This document shows, in pieces, positions 24,652 through 33,500 of a DNA stretch of 34,822 nt (its first letter is position 1; each line of letters opens with the position of its first letter). The stretch is taken from positions 1 through 34,822 of the forward strand of contig JAJXTZ010000007.1 of the NCBI GenBank assembly GCA_021783355.1, read 5' to 3'. A model generated the notes under the pieces. It saw only the letters and a list, made by a program, of their open reading frames with translations. It made no database searches and was not told where the DNA came from. Origin of the DNA: a bacterium. Lineage in GTDB: Bacteria > Elusimicrobiota > Elusimicrobia > UBA1565 > UBA9628. The position numbers and the translations under genes were made by a program.

Positions 24652-26978
24652 CAGTGCGCGCCTCCCTGGGCCTCGGCGACGGCCTCCGCGTCCTCGGAGC
24701 AGGGGATGCCCTGCTTGATCAGCTCGTCGATCGCGTTGGGCAGGCCCTTCTTCTTCTTCGTCCGCTCGCTCATGAAGACTTCGGTCGGGATCTCCAGCCC
24801 CTTCAGCTTGAACTCCTCATAGAAGCGCGGGATGTAGTCGCAGGCCGTGAAGTAGCCGTAGCTGTTGCCCTTCTCGTCGACGTGCGTCTGGATGAAGCGG
24901 AAGATGTTCTTGCGCAGGATCTGGATGCCGTCGCGACCGACGCACTCGGTGACCCAGGTGGTGCGGCGCTTGCCGTCCGGGAAGCGCGTGATCTGGACGA
25001 AGAGGTTGACGGCCGAGGAGATCATCTCGATGAGCACGTTCATCGGCAGGTCCGTGCCGGCCATCAGGCACATGGCCGACAGGCGCGAGATCGCGTCTCC
25101 CGGGGTGTTGGCGTGCAGGGTGGCCAGCGACCCCTCGTGGCCCGTGTTCATCGCCTGGAGCATGTCCAAGGACTCGCCGCCGCGGCACTCGCCGACGACG
25201 ATGCGGTCGGGGCGCATGCGCAGGCAGTTCTTGATCAGATCGCGGATGGTGATCTCGCCTTTGCCCTCGATGTTCGGCGGGCGCGACTCCAGGCGGATCC
25301 AATGCTCGGCCAGCAGGCGGAGCTCGGCCGTGTCCTCGACGGTGATGATGCGCTCCCCGCCCGGGATGTAGTTGGAGAGCATATTGAGGAAGGTCGTCTT
25401 TCCGGTGCCGGTGCCGCCGGAGATCAGGATGTTCTTCTTCGAGATGACCGAGGCGCGCAGGAACTCCACGATCGTCGGCGTCGTCGAGCCGAACTTGATC
25501 AGCTGGTCGGCGGTGAAGGGCTTGGCGGAGAAGCGCCGGATCGTCAGCGTCGGGCCCGAGACCGCCAGCGGCGCGATGATCGCGTTGACGCGCGAGCCGT
25601 CCTTCAAACGGGCGTCCACCAGCGGGACCGATTCGTCGATGCGGCGGCCGACGGGAGCGACGATGCGCTTGATGACCTGGACCACCTGTTCGTCGTTGCG
25701 GAAGCGCATCGGCAGCAGCACCAGCTGCCCCTTCTGCTCGATGTAGATCTTGTCGAACGCGTTGACCATGATCTCGTTGATGGTCGGGTCGCGCAGCAGC
25801 TGCTGCAGCGGGCCCAGGCCCAGGATCTCGTCGACGAGCTCCACGACGAACTGCTCGCGCTGCGCGCGCGACAGCGCGAGGCCCTGCTCGCGCTGAAGCA
25901 GGTTGTCGATGATCTGGCCGACCTTGGAGCGGTTGTCCTCGTTCTGCTTGGGGTCGTCCGAGATGCGGATGTGCTCGGTCTCCATCGCCCCGACCACCAG
26001 GCGGTGCATCTTGGACTTCAGGTCGTCCCAGAAATCGGGGACGTTCCCGGCCGCCGCGGCCGTCGTCGCGGCGGCCTTGGGCGCCTCGGAGGCCTCGACC
26101 GGGGCGGTCGGCTTCCACAGGAGGTCCGCGGAGGCGGCGAACTCCTCCGCCCCCAGGAAGCTCTCCCAGGACTTGACCGAGGACTTGACCTCCATCGTCC
26201 GGCCCAGCAGGACGCGCAGGGACTTCACCCAGTCGCTCTGCATCTGCTCGACGACCAGGATTTTCTGCGTGTTCGCGTACTCGGGGATCAGGTCCTCCCA
26301 GGGCATGTACGCGAGCACGTTCTTCTGCATCGCGCTGAAGAAGCGCGCGACCTCCTTCGGGGCGAGCGCGCCGGGGAGGTTGGCCTGGTTGACGATGACC
26401 TCGAACTTGTCCAGCGGGAAATGGAGGGCCTTGATCTCGTTGAAGAGCGCGTAGGTCGCCTCGAAGTGCGAGCGCTGGGGCAGGCAGATCCAATAGATCA
26501 GGTCCGCCATGTCGAAGGAGAAAATCTGCATCGGGAAGAACGGGTCCACGTCCAAGAAGAGGTCGTAGCTCTCCGCCAGGGCCCCGAGGATCTTGACGAC
26601 GACGTTCGGCGACAGGCGCAGGAACTCCTGGCGCGACGAGGCCAGGGGCAGCAGACCCACGCCCCACTGCGAGATCGGGATGCGGCCCTTGAGCAGGCGG
26701 CCGAGGCCGCCGGTCGGGTTCTCGCCGACCAACTGGCTCATGCTGGCCAAGGACGGGGGGTTGAGCCCCAGCACGAAGCTCAGGTCATTGCGGCACAGCG
26801 GGTCCATGTGCACGACGACGACCTTGCGGTTCTGGCTGCCGGCCCAGGCCAGGGCCAGGTTCAGGCACGCGGTGGTCTTGCCGACGCCCTCCTTGGGCCC
26901 CGTAAAGACGACGACCCGCCCCGGCTCCTTGATGGAGGTGGGGACGACGGTCTCGGCGCCTGCGGGCGACTCTGCCAT
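24651..26978 (-). CDS. Fused CpaE-like ParA/MinD ATPase and CpaF/TadA secretion ATPase
   Basis: N-terminus VVVFTGPKEGVGKTTACLNLALAWA (deviant Walker A), then CpaF core ISGGTGTGKTTFLNMLSNYIPGGERIITVEDTAEL...GECRGGESLDMLQAMNTGHEGSLATLHANT. Confidence 0.95.
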   Translation of the reverse strand: MAESPAGAETVVPTSIKEPGRVVVFTGPKEGVGKTTACLNLALAWAGSQNRKVVVVHMDPLCRNDLSFVLGLNPPSLASMSQLVGENPTGGLGRLLKGRIPISQWGVGLLPLASSRQEFLRLSPNVVVKILGALAESYDLFLDVDPFFPMQIFSFDMADLIYWICLPQRSHFEATYALFNEIKALHFPLDKFEVIVNQANLPGALAPKEVARFFSAMQKNVLAYMPWEDLIPEYANTQKILVVEQMQSDWVKSLRVLLGRTMEVKSSVKSWESFLGAEEFAASADLLWKPTAPVEASEAPKAAATTAAAAGNVPDFWDDLKSKMHRLVVGAMETEHIRISDDPKQNEDNRSKVGQIIDNLLQREQGLALSRAQREQFVVELVDEILGLGPLQQLLRDPTINEIMVNAFDKIYIEQKGQLVLLPMRFRNDEQVVQVIKRIVAPVGRRIDESVPLVDARLKDGSRVNAIIAPLAVSGPTLTIRRFSAKPFTADQLIKFGSTTPTIVEFLRASVISKKNILISGGTGTGKTTFLNMLSNYIPGGERIITVEDTAELRLLAEHWIRLESRPPNIEGKGEITIRDLIKNCLRMRPDRIVVGECRGGESLDMLQAMNTGHEGSLATLHANTPGDAISRLSAMCLMAGTDLPMNVLIEMISSAVNLFVQITRFPDGKRRTTWVTECVGRDGIQILRKNIFRFIQTHVDEKGNSYGYFTACDYIPRFYEEFKLKGLEIPTEVFMSERTKKKKGLPNAIDELIKQGIPCSEDAEAVAEAQGGAH

Positions 26979-26982
26979 GTCG

Positions 26983-27732
26983 TTACTTGACGATTTCCAT
27001 CGTGATGAACAGGAACAGCGACTCCTGCGTCTCAGTCACCGTCTTGGTGGTGAATAGGAGCCCGATCAGCGGGATGTGCCCGATGAAGGGGATGCGGGTG
27101 GTCGAGATGTTCTTCGTGCTGGACTTCAGGCCGCCGATCACGAGCGTGTCGCCGCTCTTGACCTCCACCGCGGTCTGGATCTGCCGGGTGACGACCGAAG
27201 GCACCGAGGTGTTGCCGACCTGGACGGTTTTGGAGAAGTCCACGTTCGACACCTCGAGCTGGAGCTCGGCGCGGATGGTGTCCTTCTTGTTCGGGTTGAT
27301 CACCGGCACCACGTTGAGGATCACGCCGAACTTCTTGAAATCGGTGGTCACCGTGCCGTTGCCGTTGGCGGTGGGATACGGCTGCTCGCCGCCGACCACG
27401 AAATTGGCCTGCGACTGCGCCTGAACGATCACCTTGGGATTCGACAGCAATTGGGCCTTGCCCTCGGTCTCCAGCATCTTCAAGGAGGTCTGCAGCTGAG
27501 TCTGACGCGCGAAATCGCCGACCTTGATGATCGCTCCGGTCGGGATCGCCTTCTCCGCGAAGTTCACTCCGGCCTGAAACGGCGTCCAGGAGAAGCCCAA
27601 GTCCTTCTCATAGGATCCCGAGATCTCGACGATGTCCGCGGAGACCGCGATCAGGGAATCCTGCGGCTGGGCCGCGGCCTTGACCGCGAGAGTCGCGAGG
27701 AGCGCCAACGCCAGCCAGAGATGTCGTTTCAT
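26983..27732 (-). CDS. Short secretin-domain protein (CpaC/RcpA-like)
   Basis: Signal peptide then ISADIVEISGSYEKDLGFSW-type secretin start; QLLSNPKVIVQAQSQANFVVGGEQPYP; VEVKSGDTLVIGGLKSS...RIPFIGHIPLIGLLFTTKTVTETQESLFLFITMEIV. Confidence 0.9.
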   Translation of the reverse strand: MKRHLWLALALLATLAVKAAAQPQDSLIAVSADIVEISGSYEKDLGFSWTPFQAGVNFAEKAIPTGAIIKVGDFARQTQLQTSLKMLETEGKAQLLSNPKVIVQAQSQANFVVGGEQPYPTANGNGTVTTDFKKFGVILNVVPVINPNKKDTIRAELQLEVSNVDFSKTVQVGNTSVPSVVTRQIQTAVEVKSGDTLVIGGLKSSTKNISTTRIPFIGHIPLIGLLFTTKTVTETQESLFLFITMEIVK

Positions 27733-27776
27733 GATGTCGGGTCTTCCTGGGTCCAGAGGCGGCTCTTCACGGCCGA

Positions 27777-28532
27777 TCAGCGGAACAGCTTCCTGAAGCT
27801 GGCCATCTCCATCGGATGCATCTCCACGTCCCCGAGGCCGCGCAGGATGACCGTGGGCGTGCCTTGGTTGAGCGACAAAGCCAGGTACTGGGCCTCGGTC
27901 GGGTTCAGGGCCAGGCTCAGCGTCGCCTTCTCCGAGAACGCCGCCGTCTTGGCCTCCGATTTTGCCAATCCCTTGAACTCAGCCGCGCTCATGCCCTGTC
28001 CCAGGTTCGTGCCCACGGCGATGACCAGCACGTTCTGCAGGATCGTCGCGGTGACCTTCTCCTTGCGGCCGTCGTTCATCATCGCGTCGAAAGTGACCAG
28101 CACGTCCACCCGGTCGCCGGGCTTGATCAGGGCCTTCATCTCCGGGTCGATGGGCACCATCGCGCCGCGGTAGCCCGGAGGGATCTTCACGCTCAGGCCG
28201 GACTCCGGGGACAGCGAGACCAGGGAGGACTGCGTGAGCTGGTCGCCCTTGGGGATGCGGGTGCGGGTCACCAGATTCATGACCAGCTTCATGTCCGACT
28301 CGGTCTTGATCTCGAAGGAATCCTGCTGCATGTACTTGCGCGGGATGTCCATCGTGGTGACCATGTCCGGGCGCAGGACGGTGCGCTCCGGGATGTCGAC
28401 GGTCGCCACCAGGACCTTGGCTTTCTGGTAGTCGCTCTCCAAGGCGCGCTGCTTGCTCGACAGGACCATCAGATAGAAGACGGCCGCGAGCATCGCGAGC
28501 ACCATCGGGATCATCACGCCTTTTTTTTCCAT
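27777..28532 (-). CDS. cpaB: CpaB/RcpC-like Flp pilus assembly protein (SAF domain)
   Basis: N-terminal TM; KVLVATVDIPERTVLRPDMVTTMDIPRKYM; VPIDPEMKALIKPGDRVDVLVTFD; LALNPTEAQYLALSLNQGTPTVILRGLGD. Confidence 0.92.
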   Translation of the reverse strand: MEKKGVMIPMVLAMLAAVFYLMVLSSKQRALESDYQKAKVLVATVDIPERTVLRPDMVTTMDIPRKYMQQDSFEIKTESDMKLVMNLVTRTRIPKGDQLTQSSLVSLSPESGLSVKIPPGYRGAMVPIDPEMKALIKPGDRVDVLVTFDAMMNDGRKEKVTATILQNVLVIAVGTNLGQGMSAAEFKGLAKSEAKTAAFSEKATLSLALNPTEAQYLALSLNQGTPTVILRGLGDVEMHPMEMASFRKLFR

Positions 28533-28560
28533 TGTCTCTTCCTGGTTGAGTGTCCCGTCG

Positions 28561-28998
28561 TCACTTCCGCAACGGCTGTTCGATCGGCATGCGCACCGTC
28601 GCCATCAGCAGCCGCGTCCCGGTCCCCCGGGGCTTGGCGAGGATGATGCTGCTGATGGGAAAGATCAGCTTGACCTGTTCCCGCGAGGTGCAGACCAGGT
28701 CGTAGTTCGGCTGGCCCGCCTGCGGGTCCGAAGGAGTCGGCTCCTGCACGCAATCGACCGTCGCCGCCGGAAGGATGCGCTTCATCACGTCGTTCATCCC
28801 CCCGTTTCCGCCCGTCGACGCAAGCCACGTCATGCCGCCGATCCGCGCGACCTCGTAGGTCGCGTGGTTGAGGACGATGAGCTGGAACGAGACATAACCG
28901 ATCTCCATGATCGTGAAGACGATGCCCAGGAAGATCGGGAGGATGAGCAGCATCTCCACGACGACCTGCCCCGACTCCCGCCGCCTCGGACTTCTCAC
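28561..28998 (-). CDS. tadE: TadE-like minor pilin
   Basis: MRSPRRRESG^QVVVEMLLILPIFLGIVFTIMEIGYVSFQLIVLNHATYEVARI. Confidence 0.88.
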   Translation of the reverse strand: MRSPRRRESGQVVVEMLLILPIFLGIVFTIMEIGYVSFQLIVLNHATYEVARIGGMTWLASTGGNGGMNDVMKRILPAATVDCVQEPTPSDPQAGQPNYDLVCTSREQVKLIFPISSIILAKPRGTGTRLLMATVRMPIEQPLRK

Positions 28999-29020
28999 GT
29001 CTCCTCCTCGCGCCGGCCCC

Positions 29021-29050
29021 CCGTCCCGGCCCCGCGCGGGGCCGGGACGG
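29021..29050. promoter_or_regulatory. Perfect 30-bp palindrome (RNA hairpin) between flp and tadE
   Basis: CCGTCCCGGCCCCGC|GCGGGGCCGGGACGG, exact inverted repeat, no U-tract downstream on the minus strand. Confidence 0.8.
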
Positions 29051-29059
29051 ACGCCGCCG

Positions 29060-29257
29060 TCAGTTGCCGCCCGAGCCCATCTGGCTCGCCGCGCCCGTGA
29101 TCATCTGCTGGATGTTGTTGAACAGCGTCGGCATGAACTTCTTGAGCGCCACGCCGGCCACCAGCACCACGCCGACGACCACCGTGAGCATCAACAGATA
29201 CTCGACGGTGTTCTGGCCGCGCCGATTCGCGAGCCGCCCGGCGATCCTCGTCTTCAT
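29060..29257 (-). CDS. flp: Flp/Fap-type pilin
   Basis: MKTRIAGRLANRRG^QNTVEYLLMLTVVVGVVLVAGVALKKFMPTLFNNIQQMI; longer start options exist upstream (up to 29314). Confidence 0.9.
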   Translation of the reverse strand: MKTRIAGRLANRRGQNTVEYLLMLTVVVGVVLVAGVALKKFMPTLFNNIQQMITGAASQMGSGGN

Positions 29258-29315
29258 CCACGCCCCCACCTGGTACAATTCCATGGTCGAAGTTTCTCCT
29301 TCTCTCGAGTTCACG

Positions 29316-29495
29316 TCAGAAGTACGGCGTCAGGATCTTCATGCCGGCGATCTGGAAGAGGTTGCGCAGCTGCCCCTGGAGGAAACCGAACATCCCCGCG
29401 AAGACCGTGACCAACGTCAGGGTCGTCAGGAGATACTCCACCACGGTTTGCCCCCTCTTTCCTCTTAGTCTCCGGCGTTCTGATCGTGTCCGCAT
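29316..29495 (-). CDS. Second Flp-type pilin
   Basis: MRTRSERRRLRGKRG^QTVVEYLLTTLTLVTVFAGMFGFLQGQLRNLFQIAGMKILTPYF. Confidence 0.88.
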   Translation of the reverse strand: MRTRSERRRLRGKRGQTVVEYLLTTLTLVTVFAGMFGFLQGQLRNLFQIAGMKILTPYF

Positions 29496-29502
29496 GCGGG
29501 TG

Positions 29503-29547
29503 AGTGTAACAGCCGTAAAAATTCGTGTCAAGACGCCGTCATTAAAA
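29503..29547 (-). promoter_or_regulatory. Sigma70-like promoter plus TTTTAA element for the pilin operon
   Basis: Minus strand: TTTTAA (29547-29542), 33 nt, TACACT (29508-29503); -35 TTGACA (29531-29526), 17-nt spacer; a second TTTTAA 11 bp further up (29558-29553). Confidence 0.75.
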
Positions 29548-29552
29548 AGCCG

Positions 29553-30527
29553 TTAAAATTTCAGCTTGAAGGAAATCTGGTCCACGGTCCCCAGCGCGCC
29601 ATAAGGAACGAACGCGTAATCCAAGGACACCCCGTAGCCGAAAGCCTGCGAGGTGTAGACGCCAAAGCCGAAGCTCAGCCCGCTGGTTTGGTCGAGCTTC
29701 AGGTCCTTGAGCTGGGAATCGAAACTCTGGCCGTAGCTGTCCACGCTGCGGTAGCCGACGCGCATCGTCAGCTGGCCGACGTCCAGGTACTCCTCGGGGA
29801 GCTGGAACTCGCCGCCCAGGGCGATCTGCGCCCCGGTGTCCGAGGCCTTGCTCAGTTCCGCCGAGGCGGTCAGGAAATCGTTGAAGCGCAGCGCCGCCCC
29901 GCCGCGGGTCACCCGCGCCACGTCCGCGGGGTTGGCCCCGAAGTTCTGCACGGCAAAGCCCAGGGACAGCATCCCCGTGGGCTTCAGGATCGCGCCGAAG
30001 TCGCCGGCCAGGGTGTTGTGCGCGGACCCGGCGATGTCCTCGTGGATCTCCCGCACCGAGACGCCGAGGAAGAGCTTCTCGTACCAGAACGAGCGGGCCA
30101 AGCCCACGGCCCCGTAAGCGTCGCGGACGTTGACGTTCGCGTTCTGCTGAGGCACGCCCTGGGCGTCGCGCACGTCGAAGCCGTTGTCGCTCATGTAGCC
30201 GAAGTTCGCGCCCCAAGTGGTGCGTCCCATGGGTTGGGCGTAGCCCAGGTACAGCGGGGAGTCCAAGCCCTGCACGTAGCGCAAGTATGAGAAGGCGAAC
30301 TCGCGCTGCTGGGTCTGGGCCAGCCCCGCGGGGTTCCAGGTCATCGCGTCGGACCCTTCGGCCAGCGCCACGTAAGCCCCGCCCAAGGCCATCGCGCGCG
30401 CCGAGCCTTGGCCGAGCTTCAGGAACGAGGCGGCGCTGGTGCCCGCGCCCGAATCCTGGGCGCGCGCCGGCGCGGCCCCCAGTCCCAGCCCCAACGCGAT
30501 CAGGACGGCGCTCGCCCGGGTCCTCAC
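29553..30527 (-). CDS. PorV/PorQ-like outer membrane beta-barrel protein
   Basis: Signal peptide; FLKLGQGSARAMALGGAYVALAEGSDAMTWNPAGLAQ motif; alternating amphipathic strands; terminal ISFKLKF; GTGA overlap with the upstream gene. Confidence 0.85.
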   Translation of the reverse strand: MRTRASAVLIALGLGLGAAPARAQDSGAGTSAASFLKLGQGSARAMALGGAYVALAEGSDAMTWNPAGLAQTQQREFAFSYLRYVQGLDSPLYLGYAQPMGRTTWGANFGYMSDNGFDVRDAQGVPQQNANVNVRDAYGAVGLARSFWYEKLFLGVSVREIHEDIAGSAHNTLAGDFGAILKPTGMLSLGFAVQNFGANPADVARVTRGGAALRFNDFLTASAELSKASDTGAQIALGGEFQLPEEYLDVGQLTMRVGYRSVDSYGQSFDSQLKDLKLDQTSGLSFGFGVYTSQAFGYGVSLDYAFVPYGALGTVDQISFKLKF

Positions 30528-33500
30528 GGGATCAGCACCTTCTTGACGGTCTGGAGGACGTTGGCCCCGCCCTCCGTCTCCTCGACGCGGATGACCGCGT
30601 AATAGAGGCCGCGCGCGACCGTGCGCCCGCTGCCGTTCGTCTTGGGCCAGACGTAGGTGACGGGCCCCGCCTGGTAGCTGGCCGCCTGGTCGCCGAAGTC
30701 CTTGTCGAGCACCAGATCGCCGGCCAGATCATAGAGCTTCAGGACGACGCGCGCGTGGAACGGCGTGTAGATCTCGAAGGTCCCCGTCGGTCCGGTGATC
30801 GGGTTCGGATAGACGAAGGTGTTGTTCTTGAAATCCCCCACGGGATCGGCGGAGCCGTTGAGCGCCACCGGGATGTCGTCGATCAGGCGGTCCTCGGCCA
30901 GGACCGACGGGTTGAGGATGTCCCCGGTGATGTCGTCGATGGCGGTCGGATCGGTGGACGCCACGATCTTGAACTTGTAGTTCCCGTCCGGGACTTGGGC
31001 CAGCTGGAAGTTCCGGCCGTCCCACACGTCCTGGATCGGCGTGCGCGCGGGCCGGATGCCGACGATGCGGCGCACCAGGGACACCGAATCCGGCGGCGAG
31101 GGATTGCCCGACAGGTCGAAGGCCGTGCCGGGCTTGTAGATCTTGATGGCGACCTTCATCGGCTCCGAGACCTGGTAGGAGAGGACCGCCCCGCCGGTGC
31201 CCGGCTGCAAGGGGGTGATCGCCAGGTCGTAGATGCGCAGCGGGTCGTAGGAGACCGTCAGCTGCGCCGTCGAGCCGGAGGTCAGCACCGAGGCCACGTC
31301 CTGGGCCACGGCGCGCACCAGGTAGAAGCCGGACGGAGGGAAGTTGCCCTTGTCGTCGCGTCCGTCCCAGACGTCGGTCTGCAGGATGCCGCCGGGACGC
31401 ACGGAGCCGGAGACCAGCGTGCGCACCACCTGCGGCGGCAGCGCCGTGTTGAGGATCTGGACGGTGACCGACGATTGCCGCGAGAGGCCGTAGGTGACCG
31501 TGTATGGATCCAGCGTGATCGTGTTGCTGGAGTTGACCAGTTGAGGCACGTCCGGCGTCACGTTGAAGCTGGTGAAGATGATCGAGCCGCGCGCGACCGT
31601 CACGTTGCCGTAGACGCGGTCTGAGGCGAAGGTCGGCGGCGTGGTCGTGGATTGTGCGACGAGGGTGTAGACGTAGCTCCCGTCGGGCACGAACAGCCCG
31701 TTGGTGTCGCGTCCGTCCCAATACTCGGAGATCTTGAGGCGTCCCGGACGCAGGCCGTGGAAGCTCACCACCGGAGCGATCTGCGCGCCGCTCGGAGACA
31801 GCACCGACGCGCTGGTGCAGGCCGCCGGGGGGCTCTGCGACGCGCACGGGGGCCACGCCCCGGTGCTGTCCGTGACGACCGACCCTGCGGGGTAGATGTT
31901 CCACGACACGAACATCGGCTGCGACAGCTGGTAGCTCAGCGTCACCTGGTCCGAGGTCCCCGACAGCAGGGGCGACACGGAGAGGTCGGTGATGCGGAAG
32001 AGGTTCACCGGGAACAGGGCCGTCGTCGTCGAGACCTTCGCCGGGAAGCTGGGGTCCACGGCCGTCATCTGAGCCAGGTAGGTGCCGGAGGCCACCGTCA
32101 GGCCGGAGTCGTCCGTGCCGTCCCAGGACTCGGAGTTGTTGAACAGGCCCGGGCGGGTCTCGTTGTTGACCACGGTCTTGACCAGTTTCAGGCCCGAGGA
32201 GTCGTAGATCTTCAGCGAGACGCTGGCGTCGCGCGAGAGCTGGTAGCGGAAGGTGAACGGACTCAGGCCCGCGATCGCCGGACTGGAGCCGATCACCGTG
32301 GAGTTCGGCGTGACCTGCGTGATCCCCACCAGGCCGCGCAGGACCGAGAAGAAGCCCTGCTTGGCGACCGAGGTCCAGATCCGCCGGTCGGGGGAGCCCG
32401 GGGTCAGGTACGCGTTGCCGGCCTGCGAGGGCAGGGACGCGTACATCACGAACACGTAGTCGCCGTCGTCCATCAGGGTACCGTTGGAGTCGCGCCCGTC
32501 CCAGAAGGAGATCACCGACTGCCGCGAGGCCTGCTGCTGCGCGATCTCGCGCAGGGGCTGGACCGCCGCGTTGGGGCCGCCGCTGGCGCTGCAGCCGGTC
32601 AGGCTGGCGCCGAAGTTCTTGGCCGGGAAGACGGAGTCGTGCGCGGGGTTGTTGACGTCGTTGAGGCCCTGGTCGCTCGCGCCGGGGCAGAACTGGGTCC
32701 CCGGCGGATAGACGTCCACGTAGACGGTGGCCGGCTCGGTCAACTGATAGGAGAGGACCGCCAGCGAGGTGGAGCCGCCCAGAAGGGGCTGCACGCGGAT
32801 GTCGGTGATCTGCAGGGGGTCGATGGCGATCTGGCGGGTGGTCGCGAAGGACAGGTCGGTGAAGCTCGGGTAATTCGTGTACTGGTCGTTCGAGTCGGAC
32901 TGGAAGACCGCCAGGTAGTTGCCGGGCAGGAGGAAGTTGCCGTTGTTGTCGCGCCCGTCCCAGGAGTCGCCGTTGAGGAGCGGCGGCGTGCTCTGGCTGG
33001 AGAGATTGCCCTCGCCCGTGCGCTGCAGGCCCGGGACCACGCCGCGGATGGTCTGGTACGGCGGCGTGGAGGACTCCACCGTCAGGAACATCTGCGCGTC
33101 CTTAGACAGCCGGTAGGTGAAGTTGTAGGGCTCGGCCGAGACGCCGGTGATCTGGCCGACGACGGTCGGCGTGGAGCGGATCACGTGCACGTCGGTCACG
33201 TCCACCGTGAGCGGCTTCTGCGAGACCGAGGTCGCGTTGGAGTCGAGCGTGGCGCCCGCGGGGTAGGCGCGGGTCTGGGAGATGGTGATGTTGCCGCTGG
33301 CGCCGACCTGGTTGGTCTGCACGGTGGCGCGGAAGCCGTACTGGCCGTTGATCTTGCCGAACTCGCCCTGGATCGCCTGCGAGCCGTCCCATAGGACGCA
33401 GTACGCGTGCGTGGAGTCCGGCAGGGTGCAGGCGCTCCCGGAGCAATAAGGCGCGGTGTTGTAGGTCGCGGTGCCGGGCGCGTCGATCGCGAAGGTCCTC

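Noticed and set aside
24817-26667. Same-strand alternative-frame minus ORFs (e.g. 616 aa here, 4975-5994, 3551-4834, 23117-24601)
   Set aside because: Shifted frames of convincingly coding genes (CpaF, kinase, array protein, TadB); Arg/Gly/Pro-rich and unrelated to any family.
24654-26990. 778-aa plus-strand ORF (also 9539-12010, 16008-17984, 14954-16105, 5055-6962, 31652-33394)
   Set aside because: Long antisense ORFs opposite well-supported minus-strand genes; low-complexity Arg/Ala/Leu/His/Asp-rich translations typical of the complementary frame of GC-rich coding sequence.
26983-27732. Short secretin considered as a truncated pseudogene
   Set aside because: Intact signal peptide, intact secretin core, compact spacing to both neighbours; more likely a naturally minimal form.
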